This document shows, one piece after another, positions 1-6,496 of a stretch of DNA of 19,921 nucleotides. Within the stretch, counting starts at the first letter, position 1; each line of letters starts with the position of its first letter. The notes beneath the pieces are model-generated. The model made no database searches and had not been told where the DNA came from. It was given only the letters and a program-made list of their open reading frames with translations. Made by a program: the position numbers and the translations under genes. This DNA is from Sphingomonadaceae bacterium (GTDB lineage: Bacteria; Pseudomonadota; Alphaproteobacteria; Sphingomonadales; Sphingomonadaceae), in assembly GCA_019239785.1 (NCBI GenBank), contig JAFAZM010000337.1:1-19921 (forward strand), in the 5' to 3' direction.

Positions 1-205
1 CCTGCTCGCCGAGATGGTCGGCGGCCACGGTGCGCCCGTCACGCACGAAGTAGAAGGCGCTGCCGACGATGCCCGCGCGCTGCATCTCGACGCGGTGAAA
101 CTGGCGGAACTCCCGCAGCGCCGCCTCGAAGGCGCGCTCGTCGGCCAGCGCCGGACTCGTCGCCAGCCACGCGGCGCACAGGAAGGCAAGCAGGCGGCGC
201 ATCAT
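1..205 (-). CDS. Exported serine hydrolase, beta-lactamase fold (5' part only)
   Basis: Only the first 68 codons are present; the gene runs off the left edge. The protein starts MMRRLLAFLCAAWLATSPALA, a clear signal peptide with an AxA-type cleavage site near residue 21, so it should be periplasmic. The next stretch contains a GIVGSAFYFVRDGRTVAADH segment, which resembles the first beta strands of class C beta-lactamase-like hydrolases (family S12: carboxypeptidases, D-aminopeptidases, esterases). The SxxK, YxN and HTG/KTG motifs lie outside the window, so activity cannot be judged. Two tandem ATGs (205 and 202) are possible starts; a GAGAGG ribosome binding site lies about 8-10 bases upstream. 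It is divergent from the LysR gene with a 111-base gap, a classic arrangement for LysR control. Family assignment is moderately sure, the substrate unknown. Confidence 0.65.
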   Translation of the reverse strand, partial: MMRRLLAFLCAAWLATSPALADERAFEAALREFRQFHRVEMQRAGIVGSAFYFVRDGRTVAADHLGEQ

Positions 206-316
206 GTTTTCGTCCTCTCCCGAAGGAAAATGTCGGCGCGTTCGTCGGAATGGCACGAGGCGGAGCTTGGCGACAAGCGGTTGTGAAACTGTGCCCAGAG
301 CTTACACATCCCCGGC
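206..316. promoter_or_regulatory. Divergent promoter region with a dyad
   Basis: This 111-base gap separates the divergent hydrolase and LysR genes and must hold both promoters unless transcription enters from outside. It contains a perfect 5-base dyad GCTTG-gcga-CAAGC at 265-278. LysR-type regulators commonly bind dyads in such gaps, so this is a candidate operator. It does not share obvious sequence with the dyads upstream of dgcN, which weakens the idea that the same regulator binds both. I see no convincing -35/-10 pair. Confidence 0.35.
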
Positions 317-1201
317 ATGAACCTGCGCCACATCGAGATTTTCCACGCGGTCTACGTCAACGGCTCGGTCAGCGCGGCCGCGCGCGCGCTGAACGTGTCG
401 CAGCCGTCGGTCTCGAAGATGCTGCGCCATGCGGAGAGCCTGCTCGGCTTCCAGCTCTTCCAGCGCACCAATGGCGGGCTGGTGCCGACCGAGGACGCGC
501 ATTCGCTGTTCCAGGAGGTGCGGGAGATCCAGGACCGGGTGCATGCGCTGCGCGAGGCGGGGCGGAATCTGCGGCGCGGCGCCGGCGGGACCTTGCGGAT
601 CTCGGCGCTGCCCTCGCTCGCGCTCGACGCGATCCCGACCGCGGTCGCCCGCTTCCTGCGCACCCACGAGAATGTGAAGTTCGATCTGCAGACCGTCCAT
701 CACGACGATCTGCTGCGCAAATTGCACGAGCGCGAGACCGACATCGCCATCGCCTACCAGGTGCCGCCGGCCGCGCCGATCACCCAGCGTTGGGTCGGCG
801 AGGGCGAGCTGGTGGTGCTCTATCGCGAGCAGGACATGCCCGATGCGCCGCCCTGCATCGAGCTCAATCGGCTGAAGGGGCAGCGCTTCATCAGCCTCGC
901 CGCGAGCGGCCCGACCGGGCAGATCTTCACCGAGGAGCTGCGGCGGCTGAACCTGGAGCTGGACGAGGTGGTCTCGGCCCGCACCTTCTACATTGCCGGC
1001 GCCCTCGTCCGGCAGGGGGTCGGGATGACGGTGATCGACAATTTCACCGCCCAGGCCTGCCTCGCGCCCGGCCTCGCCATGCGGCCGCTGAAGCCGCGGA
1101 TCACCTTCGACATCCACGCGATGTTCCTGATCAACCGGCCGCTCGGGGCGCTGGCGGCGGAGTTTTTGAAGACGTTCAAGCAGGTGTTGGACGTTGCCTA
1201 G
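317..1201 (+). CDS. LysR-family transcriptional regulator, possibly DgcR-like
   Basis: A 294-residue LysR-type regulator of normal family length. Residues 1-60 form the winged helix-turn-helix, with SAAARALNVSQPSVSKMLRH as the DNA-recognition part. Residues from about 90 onward form the effector-binding domain, starting at GTLRISALPSLALDAIP. In the described D-glutamate pathway of marine bacteria, a transcription factor named DgcR activates dgcN and dgcA. The position here, directly before dgcN on the same strand and divergent from a serine hydrolase, suggests an equivalent role, probably sensing a D-amino acid or acyl derivative. That is inferred from position, not from ligand residues. The first ATG of the conserved N terminus is used; the ribosome binding site is weak. 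A palindromic repeat begins 5 bases after the stop and could end transcription. Confidence 0.9.
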   Translation: MNLRHIEIFHAVYVNGSVSAAARALNVSQPSVSKMLRHAESLLGFQLFQRTNGGLVPTEDAHSLFQEVREIQDRVHALREAGRNLRRGAGGTLRISALPSLALDAIPTAVARFLRTHENVKFDLQTVHHDDLLRKLHERETDIAIAYQVPPAAPITQRWVGEGELVVLYREQDMPDAPPCIELNRLKGQRFISLAASGPTGQIFTEELRRLNLELDEVVSARTFYIAGALVRQGVGMTVIDNFTAQACLAPGLAMRPLKPRITFDIHAMFLINRPLGALAAEFLKTFKQVLDVA

Positions 1202-1205
1202 GTTA

Positions 1206-1315
1206 CCCCCTCTCCCCGGCGGGGAGAGGGGCTGGGGGTGAGGGGGCTCGGCGTTCTTCGCCTACTCTCTGACTCAGAACCCCCTCACCCTACCCTCTCC
1301 CCCCTGGGGAGAGGG
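1206..1315. repeat. Palindromic intergenic element, copy R1
   Basis: Two inverted modules, each a CCCTCTCCCC / GGGGAGAGGG hairpin, flank a short spacer; the GGGTGAGGGG and CCCCTCACCC tracts form a larger outer dyad. The inner string GACTCAGAACCCCCTCACCC is identical to that in R2 (5054-5169), so the element is a true repeat and not just a terminator. It starts 5 bases after the LysR stop and probably acts as a transcript-ending or stabilising structure. Confidence 0.85.
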
Positions 1316-1349
1316 ATTTAGGTCGCGGTTCATCCTAACCGAAAACAGT

Positions 1350-1389
1350 CATAGCGTCGGGCTATGGCGCGCCGCCGCATGGATATGCG
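1350..1389. promoter_or_regulatory. Candidate LysR operator upstream of dgcN
   Basis: A perfect dyad CATAGC-gtcgg-GCTATG at 1350-1366 has the T-N11-A layout (T at 1352, A at 1364) expected of a LysR recognition site. A second dyad, CGCAT-ggat-ATGCG, lies at 1376-1389, about 25 bases centre to centre. The pair resembles the recognition and activation sites of LysR promoters. It ends 35 bases before the dgcN start, so the transcript leader would be short. The assignment to the neighbouring regulator is inference. Confidence 0.5.
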
Positions 1390-1424
1390 CGGGGGCGGCA
1401 GGCACCGGCTAGCCTTGGCCGGCG

Positions 1425-2456
1425 ATGATGCCCGCGCCTTTCCTCCTCTATCTGGGCCACAGCGCCGACCCGCTCGCGATCAAGACGTCGCGCGGCGTCG
1501 CGATGTTCCGGCCCGAGGATTGCGTCGGCGAGTTCCGGCACGACGACTGCCCGCTGACCCTCGGCCTGAAGCGGATGAGCATGGCCGAAGCGGTCGCCGC
1601 CGGCGCGCGGACCCTGATCCTCGGCATCGCCGGGGCTGGCGGTAAGCTCGGCGCCGAGCTCGTCGCCGATACCGCGACCGCGCTGGAGGCGGGGCTGAAT
1701 GTCGCCTCCGGGCTGCACCAAAGGCTGCGCGACGAGCCGCGCCTGGTCGCGCTCGCCGAGGCGCGGGGCCTCAAATTGTTCGACGTCCGCGATCCGCCGC
1801 CCGGCCTCGCGGTCGGCAAGGGCTATGAGCGCGCGGGCAACCGGCTGCTCACGATCGGCACCGATTGCTCGGTCGGCAAGATGGTGAGCTCGCTCGCGCT
1901 GGTCCGCGGCCTTCGGGAGCGCGGCGTCGCCGCCGATTTCAGGGCGACCGGGCAGACCGGGGTGATGATCGCCGGCGAAGGGGTGGCGGTCGATGCCGTC
2001 GTCGCCGATTTCATCTCCGGCGCGATCGAGCAGCTGAGTCCGGCGCGAAGCGACGGCGGCTGGGACGTGATCGAAGGCCAGGGCTCGCTCTTCCACCCTT
2101 CCTTCGCCGGCGTCTCGCTCGGGCTGCTGCACGGCGCCCAGCCGAGCGCGCTCGTGCTCTGCGACGAGCCCGGCCGGGCGCATATGCGCGGCATCCCCGG
2201 CCGTGCGCTCCCCGATCTCGCCGAATGCCTCGAGGCCAATCTCGCCGCGGCCCGGCTGACCAGCCCCGACGTGCAGGCGGTCGGCATCTGCCTCAACACC
2301 TCGAACCTGGCTCCGGACGAGGGCCGCCGCCTCTGCGCGGCGACCGCGGACTCGCTCGGCCTGCCCTGCACCGACCCTGTCGCCTTCGGCGTCGAGCCAA
2401 TTGTAGAAGCTTTATGTCCATCACCCTCCAGGCGCAGCACGACAGCTTCCCGCTGA
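1425..2456 (+). CDS. dgcN: D-glutamate N-acetyltransferase DgcN (DUF1611 family)
   Basis: A 343-residue DUF1611-family protein. Characterised members (DgcN) transfer an acetyl group to D-glutamate, giving N-acetyl-D-glutamate, in the cytoplasm. Features visible are the N-terminal LLYLGHSADPLAIKTSRG segment, the Rossmann-like ILGIAGAGGKL stretch around residue 65-75, and the Walker-A-like loop GTDCSVGKM at residues 145-153 (K152), a hallmark of DUF1611. The middle carries RATGQTGVMIAGEG and VIEGQGSLFHPSFAGVSLGL, also typical. There is no signal peptide. Start choice is between ATGs at 1425 and 1428. The 3' end overlaps dgcA by 43 bases; the last 13 residues (after PIVEAL) are encoded within or beside the overlap and look like a non-conserved tail. 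The partner gene is DgcA, which makes this function call much stronger than family membership alone. Confidence 0.88.
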   Translation: MMPAPFLLYLGHSADPLAIKTSRGVAMFRPEDCVGEFRHDDCPLTLGLKRMSMAEAVAAGARTLILGIAGAGGKLGAELVADTATALEAGLNVASGLHQRLRDEPRLVALAEARGLKLFDVRDPPPGLAVGKGYERAGNRLLTIGTDCSVGKMVSSLALVRGLRERGVAADFRATGQTGVMIAGEGVAVDAVVADFISGAIEQLSPARSDGGWDVIEGQGSLFHPSFAGVSLGLLHGAQPSALVLCDEPGRAHMRGIPGRALPDLAECLEANLAAARLTSPDVQAVGICLNTSNLAPDEGRRLCAATADSLGLPCTDPVAFGVEPIVEALCPSPSRRSTTASR

Positions 2457-3409
2457 ACCGCCCGTTCCGTATCGCCCGCGGCACCAAGACCGTCGCGGAC
2501 GTGGTGACCGTGACGATCGCCGACGGCGATGCGGTCGGCCGCGGCGAAGGCATTCCCTATCCGCGCTACGGCGAGACGATCGAGGGCACGCTCGCGGCGA
2601 TCGCGCAGGTGCGCCCGCTGATCGAGCAAGGCGGCGGCCGGGCCGAGCTGCTCGACGCGCTGCCGGCGGGGGCGGCCCGCAACGCGGTGGACTGCGCCTT
2701 GTGGGATTTGGAGGCCAGGCGCGCCGGCCGCGACGTCGCCGACCTGATCGGCGGCCCGGCGCTGCACGACGTGCCGAGCGCGATGACGGTGGTGATCGAC
2801 GCGCCGGAGGAGATGGCGCGCGCCGCGGCCGCGTTCGCCGATGCGCCGGTGCTCAAGGTGAAGGTGGACCGGAACGACCCGGCCTCGCAGATCCGCTGGG
2901 TCCGGGCCGCGGCGCCCAAGGCCGATCTGATCGTCGATCCCAATGAAAGCTGGGACCGGGCGCTGCTCGAGGCGATGCAGCCGGTGCTCGTCGAGGCACT
3001 GGTCGGGCTGCTCGAGCAGCCGGTGCCGGCCGGGACCGATCAATGGCTCGAGGAGTTCAGCTCGACCGTGCCGATCTGCGCCGACGAATCGGTCCACGTC
3101 GCCGCCGACCTGGACATGGTCGCGCGCCGCTACCAGGCGGTGAACGTGAAGCTCGACAAGGCCGGCGGGCTCACCGCCGCGCTGGAGCTCGCCAAGGCGG
3201 CGCGGGCGCGCGGGCTCGGCCTGATGACCGGCTGCATGGTGAGCTCGTCGCTGTCGATCGCGCCCGCGCTGCATTTGGCGATGCTCTCGGACTTCGTCGA
3301 CCTTGACGGGCCGGTCTGGCTCCGGGACGATCGGCCTGGCGGCGTCGAGACCAGGCATGGCTTCATCCACCCGCCGGCGGCCGGTTTCTGGGGAAGGTGG
3401 CAGAGATGA
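2414..3409 (+). CDS. dgcA: N-acetyl-D-glutamate racemase DgcA (enolase superfamily, dipeptide epimerase-like)
   Basis: A 331-residue enolase-superfamily protein of the dipeptide-epimerase type. All expected catalytic residues are present: the KxK acid/base pair K148/K150 (LKVKVD), metal ligands D175 (IVDPNESW), E201 (LLEQPVP) and D224 (ADESVH), and the opposite-face lysine K246 (VNVKLDKAGG). Homologues named DgcA racemise N-acetyl-D-Glu to N-acetyl-L-Glu, which is then deacetylated to L-Glu; no clear cytoplasmic deacetylase is seen here. The frame is open upstream, but the ATG at 2414 begins the conserved N terminus (MSITLQAQHDSFPL) and is taken as the start. It overlaps dgcN by 43 bases and its stop shares ATGA with the next gene, so translation is probably coupled. 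An L-Ala-D/L-Glu epimerase role is the main alternative; with DgcN adjacent it is less likely. Confidence 0.88.
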   Translation: MSITLQAQHDSFPLNRPFRIARGTKTVADVVTVTIADGDAVGRGEGIPYPRYGETIEGTLAAIAQVRPLIEQGGGRAELLDALPAGAARNAVDCALWDLEARRAGRDVADLIGGPALHDVPSAMTVVIDAPEEMARAAAAFADAPVLKVKVDRNDPASQIRWVRAAAPKADLIVDPNESWDRALLEAMQPVLVEALVGLLEQPVPAGTDQWLEEFSSTVPICADESVHVAADLDMVARRYQAVNVKLDKAGGLTAALELAKAARARGLGLMTGCMVSSSLSIAPALHLAMLSDFVDLDGPVWLRDDRPGGVETRHGFIHPPAAGFWGRWQR

Positions 3410-4959
3410 AACGCATCCTGATGCTCTTGGCCGCGGCGTTCGTCCTTGGCGCCGCGCCGCCGGAACGGGTCGACCTGATCATCCGCGGCGGCACAATCTA
3501 CACCGGCGCGGACGCGCCCTTCGTCGGCGACGTCGCAATCTCCGGCGACCGCATCCGCGCCGTCGGCCGGCACCTTCCCTACAGGGCGGCGCGGGTGATC
3601 GACGCCCGGGGGATGATCGTCGCGCCCGGCTTCATCGATCCGCACACCCATGTCGGCGGCCAGCTGCAGAGCGGGGATGCGCAGACGCGGCTGATCCCCG
3701 CTTTCCTGATGCAGGGCGTCACCACCGCCTTCATCGGCAATGACGGCGGCGGCGATCCGGACCTGGACTCGGTGCTCGGCAGCGCGCGCCGGCGGCCGGT
3801 CGGGATCAATTATGCCGCTTATGTCGGCTTCGGCGCGGTGCGCGAGGCGGTGATCGGCCAGGCGGACCGCGCGCCGACGCCGGCCGAGCTCGCGCGGATG
3901 CGGCAGCTGGTCGCGACCGCGATGTGCCATGGCGCGTTCGGCCTTTCGACCGGCCTGTTCTACGCGCCGCAGAGCTTCGCCACGATCGAGGAGGTGATCG
4001 CCCTGTCGCGCGAAGCTGCAAGCCGCGGCGGCAATTACGACAGCCATTTGCGGGACGAATCCTCTTATTCGATCGGCCTGGTCGCGGCGGTGGACGAGGC
4101 GATCCGGATCGGCCGCGAGGCCCGCCTCCCGGTCCACATCTCCCATATCAAGGCGCTCGGCGTCGACGTGCAGGGCCAGGCGCCAGTGATCATCGCCCAT
4201 GTCGAGGCCGCGCGGCGCGCCGGCCAGGACGTCACCGCCGATCAATATCCCTGGTCGGCCTCGGGCACGAGCATGGTGGCGTCGCTGGTGCCGCGCTGGG
4301 CGCAGGACGGCGGGCGGCCGGCCCTGCTGAGGCGCTTCGACGATCCGGCGCTGGCGGCGCGGCTGCATGCGGACATGGCGGAGAACATGCGCCGCCGGGG
4401 CGGGCCGGACTCGCTGCTGATCACCGAGGGACAATATCGCGGCCGGCGCCTTTCCGAAGCGGCGCGCGCGCTCGGCGTGGAGCCGATCGCGGCGGCGATC
4501 GCGATCATCCGGGTCGGCGATCCGTCGGTGGTGTCGTTCAACCAGCGCGAGGACGATATCGCCGCCTTCATGGCGCGGTCCTGGGTGATGACCGGCTCCG
4601 ACGCCTCCGAAGGGCACCCGCGCGTGTTCGGCAGCTTCGCGCGCAAATATGCCGAATATGTGCGCCGGCTGCACGTGCTGACGCTGCGCCAGTTCATCGA
4701 GCGCAGCAGCGCGCTCGCGGCGGACACCTTCCACCTCGACGGCCGCGGCCATCTCCGGGCCGGCGCCTTCGCCGACGTGGTGGTGTTCGATCCGCGCACC
4801 TATGCCGCGCGGGCGACCTATGAGGAGCCGACCCTGCTTGCGGCCGGGGTGCGGACGGTGCTCGTCAACGGCGTGCCGGCGGTGCTGAACGGCGCGCTGA
4901 CCGGGGCGGCCGCCGGGCGCTCGATCGCGCATGTGGCGCCGGCGGGGTCGTGCCCGTGA
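3406..4959 (+). CDS. Exported N-acyl-D-amino-acid deacylase (D-aminoacylase)
   Basis: A 517-residue amidohydrolase of the D-aminoacylase group, which releases D-amino acids from N-acyl forms. The protein begins with a short signal peptide (MKRILMLLAAAFVLGAA), so it is probably periplasmic. Metal-site residues match the family: H80 and H82 (DPHTHVGG), H214 (SHLRDES), H247 (HISHIK) and D399 (TGSDASEGHPR). The position where many D-aminoacylases carry a bridging cysteine (GNCG) reads GNDGGG here, with D113. A GTG three codons upstream is possible, but the ATG at 3406 directly precedes the signal peptide, has GGAAGG upstream and overlaps the dgcA stop as ATGA. Being exported, it would not undo cytoplasmic DgcN acetylation. 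Exact substrate is unknown; N-acyl-D-Glu or D-Asp is suggested by the neighbours. Confidence 0.88.
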   Translation: MKRILMLLAAAFVLGAAPPERVDLIIRGGTIYTGADAPFVGDVAISGDRIRAVGRHLPYRAARVIDARGMIVAPGFIDPHTHVGGQLQSGDAQTRLIPAFLMQGVTTAFIGNDGGGDPDLDSVLGSARRRPVGINYAAYVGFGAVREAVIGQADRAPTPAELARMRQLVATAMCHGAFGLSTGLFYAPQSFATIEEVIALSREAASRGGNYDSHLRDESSYSIGLVAAVDEAIRIGREARLPVHISHIKALGVDVQGQAPVIIAHVEAARRAGQDVTADQYPWSASGTSMVASLVPRWAQDGGRPALLRRFDDPALAARLHADMAENMRRRGGPDSLLITEGQYRGRRLSEAARALGVEPIAAAIAIIRVGDPSVVSFNQREDDIAAFMARSWVMTGSDASEGHPRVFGSFARKYAEYVRRLHVLTLRQFIERSSALAADTFHLDGRGHLRAGAFADVVVFDPRTYAARATYEEPTLLAAGVRTVLVNGVPAVLNGALTGAAAGRSIAHVAPAGSCP

Positions 4960-5053
4960 TGCGGGGCGTTCGGTCATTCGGTGGGCTCCGCCCCAGGCTC
5001 ATTGGCGCTGGTTCGTCGTATCTCCCACTTGGCCGGAGCGATATTTCCCGGGT

Positions 5054-5169
5054 GCTGAGCACTCCCTCTCCCCAAGGGGGAGAGGGCTGGGGTGAGGGGG
5101 TTCGGCGTCGGAGCTTTGATCTCGGACTCAGAACCCCCTCACCCAACCCTCTCCCCGCCGGGGAGAGGG
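5054..5169. repeat. Palindromic intergenic element, copy R2
   Basis: Same architecture as R1: a CCCTCTCCCC hairpin at each end, GGGTGAGGGG and CCCCTCACCC tracts, and the shared inner string GACTCAGAACCCCCTCACCC. The left flank GCTGAGCAC is also found at the solo copy R5 (17524), so the element extends beyond the hairpin. It fills much of the 283-base gap between the D-aminoacylase and the symporter; the rest of that gap shows no coding signal. Confidence 0.85.
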
Positions 5170-5199
5170 CTTTAGGCCTCAGGTGTCGATACGTTCCAG

Positions 5200-5223
5200 C
5201 CTTCCCCCGGCTTGGGGGAGGGC
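5200..5223. other. Hairpin before the symporter start
   Basis: CTTCCCCC and GGGGGAGG form a G/C-rich hairpin ending 19 bases before the symporter ATG. It may end readthrough from upstream or mask the ribosome binding region; it may also be a fragment of a repeat. No function can be assigned. Confidence 0.45.
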
Positions 5224-5242
5224 CTGAAGGCTCGCAATAACG

Positions 5243-6496
5243 ATGGGCGCCATGCTCCGAGCCTGGTTCACCATCGCCCTTTGGAAGAGGGTGCTCGGTG
5301 CGCTGCTGCTTGGCCTGCTGCTCGGCGCGTTCTGGCCGCAGGCGGCGCCCTATCTCGAGTTCATCGGCGACCTGTTCGTCCGCGCGATCCGCATGCTGGT
5401 CGTGCCGATCGTGCTGGTGACGATCGCGGCGGGGATCACCAGCCTCGGGGATCCGAAGCGGATCGGCGGGATCGGCGGGCGCACCATCTTCTTGTTCGCC
5501 TTCACCACCGCGATCGCGGTCTCGGTCGGGATGGCGGTGGCGAGCCTGCTCCGCCCCGGCCTGGGCGCCCCGCTCGGCAGCGCGGCGCCGCATCCGGTCG
5601 GCGCGCCGCCGACGCCCTACGACCAGCTGGTCGGCATCGTCCCGGTCAACATCTTCGAGGCGCTGGCCAAGGGCGACATGCTGGCGATCATCTTCGTCGC
5701 CATCCTGCTCGGCGTCGGGACGTTGGTGGCCGGCGAAGCGGGGCGGCCGTTCGCGGGACTGCTCCAGTCGGCCACCGCGGTTTTGCTCCGGATCGTCGGG
5801 ATCGTGATGGAGGCGACCCCGTTCGGCGTCTTCGCCCTGATCGCCAATGCGATCGCCGCCAACGGCATGGCGGTGTTCGTCAATGTCGGCTGGCTGGCGC
5901 TTGCCGTCTTGCTCGGCTCGGCGGTCCAGATCCTGCTGGTGCACAGCCTGCTGCTCCGCTTCGTCGCGTGGGTGCCGTTGCCCGCCTTCTTCCGCGGCAT
6001 CGTCGACGCGCTTGCCGTCGCCTTCTCGACCGCCTCCAGCTCGGCGACCCTGCCGGTCGCGATGCGGGTGGCGGAGCGCAATCTCGGCCTCGGCCGGCCG
6101 ATCTACTCGACGGTGCTGCCGCTCGGCGCCAGCATCGGCAAGGACGGCACCGCGATGTATGTCGGTCTGCTCAGCCTGTTCAGCCTGCAGGCGCTCGGCG
6201 TGGCGCCGTCGCCCTCCGCCTACTTCCTGGTGCTGCTGACCGGCTCGCTCGCGGCGTTCGGCACCGCGCCGGTTCCCTCCGCCTCCTTGTTCATGCTGGC
6301 GGCGGTGCTGTCGTCGGTCGGCGTCGCGCCCGAGCAGACCGCTTTGGTGGTCGGCTTCGTGCTGCCCTTCGACCGCCTGCTCGACATGACCCGCACCGTG
6401 CCGAGCGCGAGCGCGAACCTGACGGTGGCCACGATCGTCGCGCGCTGGGAAGGAGAGCTGGACGACGATGTCTTCAGGTCGCCGAACGATGACTGA
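5243..6496 (+). CDS. Dicarboxylate/amino acid:cation symporter (DAACS, SDF family)
   Basis: A 417-residue inner-membrane transporter of the glutamate/aspartate/C4-dicarboxylate family. Visible landmarks are the N-terminal MLVVPIVLVTIAAGITSLGD motif, the serine-rich hairpin STASSSATLP (S265-S267), the TM7 loop at LGASIGKDGTAMY, and the TM8 motif LDMTRTVPSASANL. Aligned from memory to GltPh, the substrate residues D381, R384 and T385 (D394/R397/T398) are kept. Cation-site positions differ: the usual NMDGT reads GKDGT (G299, K300), and the positions of N401 and D405 are S388 and N392. So coupling may not be normal sodium coupling. It lies between the D-aminoacylase and an overlapping dioxygenase. 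Import of D-Glu, D-Asp or a related acid is plausible but not shown. Starts at 5243 and 5252 are both possible; the ribosome site is weak. Confidence 0.92.
   Translation: MGAMLRAWFTIALWKRVLGALLLGLLLGAFWPQAAPYLEFIGDLFVRAIRMLVVPIVLVTIAAGITSLGDPKRIGGIGGRTIFLFAFTTAIAVSVGMAVASLLRPGLGAPLGSAAPHPVGAPPTPYDQLVGIVPVNIFEALAKGDMLAIIFVAILLGVGTLVAGEAGRPFAGLLQSATAVLLRIVGIVMEATPFGVFALIANAIAANGMAVFVNVGWLALAVLLGSAVQILLVHSLLLRFVAWVPLPAFFRGIVDALAVAFSTASSSATLPVAMRVAERNLGLGRPIYSTVLPLGASIGKDGTAMYVGLLSLFSLQALGVAPSPSAYFLVLLTGSLAAFGTAPVPSASLFMLAAVLSSVGVAPEQTALVVGFVLPFDRLLDMTRTVPSASANLTVATIVARWEGELDDDVFRSPNDD

Noticed and set aside
281..307. TTGTGA and TTACAC as a -35/-10 pair for the LysR gene
   Set aside because: The spacing of about 15 bases and poor -10 match make it no better than chance.
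3130..4977. A 615-codon minus-strand frame across dgcA and the D-aminoacylase
   Set aside because: Antisense of two clear enzymes with intact catalytic residues; low-complexity Arg/Ala/Asp/His-rich translation.
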